DNA of 64,000 bases from contig NZ_CXOO01000027.1 in assembly GCF_001269385.1 (NCBI RefSeq), forward strand, positions 124,001 to 188,000. Direction: 5' to 3'. The notes beneath the pieces were generated by a model. The model saw only the letters and a program-made list of their open reading frames with translations, did not search any database and was not told the DNA's origin. Each line of letters begins with the position of its first letter. Position 1 is the first letter of the stretch. Positions 39,001 through 45,000 of the stretch are shown here, one piece after another. The position numbers and the translations under genes were made by a program. The stretch comes from Limnohabitans sp. DM1. Lineage in GTDB: Bacteria; Pseudomonadota; Gammaproteobacteria; Burkholderiales; Burkholderiaceae_C.

Positions 39001-42000
39001 GCCGGTGTGGGTGCCGCAGCTCAACCCAGCGTGGCCATGGTCAACAGCGTGCTGGCCGATCGAGACATCACCGGCGTGCAAGCCGACAGCGCTGCAGACG
39101 TTCAGGTGATCGTGGATGCTTATGCCGCTGTCTTGCAAAGCGCAGATGGCCAGGCCAGCAACAGCACGCCCCCAACGTCAGCGCACTATGCGGCGCTGGG
39201 CATCAATGGCATGGACAGCGCCTTGAAGCTGGGGCTGCTGGGCGAAGTGATTGACGGCAAAACCGCAGCCGATGTGGACAGTGTGGCCAAACTGCAAGTG
39301 CTGGCCGATGCTGTGCAGGCGGTGGTGGCCAGTGCCGCAGGCCAAGGCGTGCCAACGCTGGCGCAGTTGCAGGCTCTGGGCCTCACGGCTGTGACGGCAG
39401 GCAATTTGTCTGCCGTGCAGTCGGCCCTGGCCGCGTCTGCCGATGATGGCTCGGGTGTGAGCACCTTGGGGGCCTTGCAAGCCATGGTCGATGCCTGCAC
39501 GCGCATCCTGGCGGAAGCCAATGGCGCAGCAGGAGATGCCGACAGCGCTGTCAATCCGGGCGTTGCTGACTACCAAGCGATGGGGGTTGATCTGGGCCTT
39601 TTGCGTGGCAACGCCAGCGGCATGGCTTTGTTGCAAGACGTGGTGGCCAGCCAGACCAGCACGGCCGTGGACACCTCCGGCGAAGTGAACGCACTGGCCC
39701 GTGCGGTCCAGGCCGTGTTGTCCCAGGCGCTGGATGCCACCCCAGCCGTGGTGCCTGTGGCGATAGATTTCGCCTTGATCGGTGCTGCTCAGGTGGCTGC
39801 TTTGCGCCCTGGCTCGGCAGCGCTGGCTTTGTTCAACGATCTGATCGCTTCCGCCAGCCCGGCCATGCTGGACAGCGTGGCCAAGATCGATGCGCTGGCC
39901 AGCCTGGCCGAGCGCTTCATGGTGGTGGCGGCCAGCCAGGCCAGTGCATTGACTGCCAACCAGGCCCTGAGCCCGGCAGACTTCCTGGCCTTGGGAATTT
40001 CTGGCGTGGACAGCGCCAATTTGGCGCAGGTCCTGAGCGCCATCGCCAACACCGCCAATGACGGCAGCCAGATTCAGACGCTGGCGCAGCTGCAAACGCT
40101 GGTATTGACCACCGTGCGTGATCAGCAAGCCGCAGTGGATGCGCAAGCCCGCTTGCAGGCCTATGCCAATGACCCCGCCAACGCTGCCGTGCCAAGCCTG
40201 GCCGACTACACCTTGCTGGGTGTGAGCGCTGTGAATGCCGACACACGGGCGTTCCTCAATCAGGCGCTGGCCACACAGCCGTTCAGCGGCGGCATCACGG
40301 CGCAGGCCTTGCAGGCCATGGTGGATGCGTACAACCGCATCCAGTCAGAAGCCAATGGCAGCGCCAACGACCTGACCGTGAGCGACCCCACGGCGGCCAG
40401 CTTCGAGCGCATCGGCGTGGACCTGGGTGTGGCGGCGCAAAACACGGCCCTGGGGCAAAACGCCTTGGCGCTGCTCAACGATGTCATCGGCGCACAAACG
40501 ACGCCAGCGGTGCACACCGTGGCGCAGATCCAGGCGCTGGCCAGCATCACCTCGGCGCTGCTGGAGACGGCCGCTGGCTTGACGCCTGCACAGGCGCTGA
40601 CACCGGCGGATTTCGCCTTGCTGGGGGTCACAGGCGTCACGGCTCAAAATCTGAACGCAGTGCTGGCTGCCTTGGTCAGCACGCCCGATACCGGGGATGC
40701 GATCAACTCGCTGGCCCGCTTGCAAAGCGTGGTGACTTCGGCATCTGAGCAAGCAGCAGCCATCGGTGTCTTGCAAGCCGTGGTCGACACCCAGTCGGGC
40801 AACCCCAACCTGAATGTATGGGTGCAAGCGGGCCTGACCGGTGTGACCGAGGCCAATCGCCTGGCGCTGCTCGATGCCCTGCAAAGCGGTGCCATCTCGA
40901 CTGTCACGCCTGCAGCCTTGCAGGCCGTGCTCGATGCCTACCAGTTGGTGCTGGTCGAAGCCAATGGCGGCGCACCCGATGCCAGTGCCGTGAACCCGAC
41001 TGCGGCCACCTTTGCGGCCATCGGTGCCACTGCCGCCGCCTCGCTGGCAGACGGCTCGGTGGCTCAGCAATTGCTGCTCGATGTGATCGCCAATGCGCAG
41101 TCCACAGCGGTCGATCAGGTCAGCAAGATCGACGCCCTGGCCCAGACGGTGGAGGGCCTGATGCACACGGCGGCAGGCCTGGCGGCCAGCCCCGCATTGA
41201 GCGCGGATGACTTTGCTGCTCTGGGTATCTTCGGCGTGGATGCCGACAATTTGGCCGATGTGTTGGCCCGTGTGGCCGCAGGATCGGCAGCGGGCAGCGG
41301 TGTGCTCAGCCTCAATGACTTGCAGCAAAGCGTCAGCGAGGTGATTCGCAGCAGTCAAGCAGCCCAGGCGGTCATTCAGGCGGCTTTGGCGGTCATTGCG
41401 CAGTCGGCAGACGACACGGCTGCGCCATTGCCGCGACTGGCCGATTACCTCGTGGCCGGTGTCAGCGGCGTGAACACGAACAACCTGGCGGCCATCAACA
41501 GCGTGCTGGCCAGCAGCGCAGTGCAGGGCGAGCAGGTCCGCACAGCGGCCCAAATCCAGGCCATGGTGGATGCGTATGTGCTCATCTTGGCCGAAGCCAA
41601 TGGCGCGGCCGCCGACAGCACGGCAGCCAATCCGCAGGCCGCGACCTATGCGGCCATTGGTGCCACTGCAGCGGCTGCGCTGTCTGATGGCTCTTTTGGC
41701 CAGCAGTTGCTCAACCAGGTGATGGCCGACAAGACGACGTCTGCCATCGACAGCGTGGCCGAGATCGAAGCGCTGGCCAACACGGTTCAGGCCTTGCTGG
41801 TGACCGCCGCTGGTGGTACGCCCAGCGTGGCCTTGAGCGCCGCCGATTTGCAGGCCCTGGGTCTGAGCGGTGTCACGCCCTTCAACCTGAGCGCGATTTT
41901 GGCGGCGGTGGCCGCGACAGCCGACAGCGGTGCTGGTGTGACCGATCTGGCGGCCTTGCAGGGCCTGGTCAACACGGTGCGGGGCGATTTGTTGCAGGTC

Positions 42001-45000
42001 TTGCAGCGCTATGCCAGCAGCAACAGTGGTGCCGCCCCCACCTTGGCCGATTGGCAGCGTGCCGATGTGCAAGGCGTGGACAGTCGCAATGTGTTTGCGC
42101 TCAACAGTGCACTGGCCAGCAGCGCCATCACGGGGGATGCGATCGCCAGCTTGCCTGATGTGCAGGCGCTGGTCGATGCGTATGCCGGCATCCTGGCCGA
42201 AGCCAATGGTCCTGCGGCCGATGCCTCGCCACAGTTCCAGGTGCAGGCGGCAGACTATGCCCGCATCGGCGCGGTGACGGCGGCAGCCTTGTCGCCCGAG
42301 GGCCTGCGCCTCATGGACGCGGTGCTGGCCGATCAGCCTTTCTATCTGGTCGACTCGGTGGACGAGCTTCAATCGCTGGCCTCCACCGTGGACAAGCTCA
42401 TGAGCCTGGCCGATGGGCAAGACCCGGCATCGCCCCTGACAGTGGCCGAGATGCAAGCCCTGGGCATGACCGGTGTGCAAGGCACAGCGCTGGTGGCGCT
42501 GGCCGACTTGCTCAAGTCGCCAGCGGTCAATCCGTCTGATCTGCAGTCCATGACCGATGTGCGCAGCTGGCTGCAGCAAGCCAGCCAAAGCGCGGCGCTG
42601 GCCGTGCTCACCCGTTACACGCAAGATGCCACGGCGGCCGCGCCCGCTGTGGCCGACTTTGCATACGCGCAGATCACCGGTGTGGATGCCCGCAATTTGG
42701 CGGCCATTCACTCGGCTTTGAGCAGTGCGGCTGCCAAAGGCGCAGTGCTGGATACGGCCGCCAAAGTGCAGGCCGTGGTCGATGCGTGTGCGCGCATCCT
42801 GGCCGAAGCCAACGGCACGCTGGTGGATGCCACCCCCGACAGCCAGCCCACAGCGGCCGATTACGCCGCCATCGGCGCCACCACAGCTGCGGCCTTGACC
42901 GCGCCTGCGCTGGCCTTGCTGAACGACAGCATCGCCAACATGCAAGCGGCCGATGTGTCGACGGTGGCGCAGATTGAAGTTCTGGCCGATACGGTGCAGC
43001 GCCTCATGGCGGTGGTGGCGGGCCAAGCGGCTTCGCTGAGCGTGGCCGACCTGCAGCGTCTGGGTGTGGACACCACGGGCATGTCGGCCGGACAGCTGGC
43101 GGTGGTGGTGTCGGAGTTGGTGGACCTGGCCGACGATGGCCGCGATGTGGCCCGTTTGTCTGCGTTGCAAGGCCTGGTCTTCACCGTCACCGATCGCCTG
43201 GCCCGTGTGGTGGGGGTTCAGTTGTCGAGCGACACCGGTCCGTCGGCCAGCGATTTCATCACGGCCAACAACAACCAGTTCATCAGTGGCACCCTGAATG
43301 CGCCACTGGGCATCTTTGACCGCGTCTATGGCCGACTTGATGGCCTGCAAGCCATGCCCGCGGATGCCAACTGGGTGGCTGCAGGCTGGACTGACTTGAC
43401 CGCGCATGTGGACGGCACATTGCTTCAATGGCCGGACGCGCAGCTCTTGGCGGGCCCTGCCCGCAGCCTGGTCTTGCAGGTCGTGCGCGACAACGGTGCC
43501 GATCCGCTGCGTACCAGCGAGGCTCGGGTGCAGGATTACCGATGGATCAGCGAATTGCTTGCACAGACGGCGCCACAGAATGCGCCAGTGCCCGAAGGCG
43601 GCAACCCCTCGCCCAGCGGGCTGGTGCGCCTGAAAGTGGACAACTTGCCAGACGGCACAGCCAATGTGGTCTTGCTGGTCGATGGCCGGGCAGTGCCCAG
43701 CTTGTTCCATGTGGCCACGTTGACGCTGATGCCGCTGTCGGCCCTGCCCGAAGGCAACTGGAATTTGCAGTACCAGTTCCAGGACATGGCGGGCAATGTG
43801 TCCACAGTCAGTCCGTCCTTGCAGATGCGCATCGTCTCGCCGCAAAACGGTATGGATCTGGAATCTCTGGATGGCGACGGGGTGCTGTTTTCCAACGAGA
43901 AGAACTTTGGCGACATCAACGGCGATGGCCTGGATGATGCTGATCAACGCGATGTGGTCACTTTCCAAACCTCTGCAGGCCAAGTCATGGCCTTGGACAC
44001 CACCCGTCAGGGCGCGGGCAATATGCAGGCGCTGTTGGGTGATCCGGTGAACAACCCTGGCGGTCAACTGCGGGTGGAGGTGCAAATCGACAGCGTCACC
44101 AGCCGTGCGGTCACCGCAGCCGAGCGGGCGCAGGCCTTGTCGGGCAGCCAGCTGGACAGTGCCGACGTGTTTGCGGCCACCGACGTGATTTCATTCCGTC
44201 ACTATCCGCAAGTGGTGCGTCTGGGGGATGTGGATGAAACCGCCGTCGATGCGCTGTCTGCACAGGTGCTCAGCGCCTATGTGGGGCAGGTGCATGAAGT
44301 CGATGTGAAAGTTGCCGAGGGTCTCTACAACACCTATTTCAAAGTGGGTAGCCAAGGCGTGTGGGCCTTCACCTGGGACGAGGCCAGCGGCACCGGTGCC
44401 AAATTCCTGGACACCAACAGCGACGGGTTCATCGACCTGGTGCGCCTGTTCATCCGTGATGGTGGGCGTGGCGATGACGATGGCGTGGCAGATGGCGTCG
44501 TGTTCGACCCAGGCTTTGTGGCGGCCGTGCGTGAAGCACCGCAAGTGCGCCTGGAGTCTTTCCCTGTGGCCGCCGATGGCGTGATCACTGCGGGTGAAGC
44601 CGGGCAGGTGAACTTGTCGGGCAGCACCACAGGCGTGGAAGCGGGCCAGCCCTTGACGGTGGTGTTCAGCGACGGTGTGCACACCGTCACTGCGGTGACC
44701 AACGTGGACAGTCAGGGCCGTTGGGCGCTGCAGGGCGTGGATTTGCGTGCCTTGTCGGATGGGCCCGTGAGCCTGAGCCTGTCGGTCAGCAACCAGGTGG
44801 GTGACGCCACCGCTTTGGCCGACACTGTGCAGCTGGACAAGTCGGTGCCCGTTACTGTGCCTAAGCCAGTGCCTGAGCCAGTGCCTGAGCCAGTGCCTGA
44901 GCCAGTGCCTGAGCCAGTGCCAGTGCCAGTGCCAGTGCCAGTGCCAGCGCCAGCGCCAGCGCCAGAACCGCCCATATCTGAACCCGCGCCCCTCACGGGC

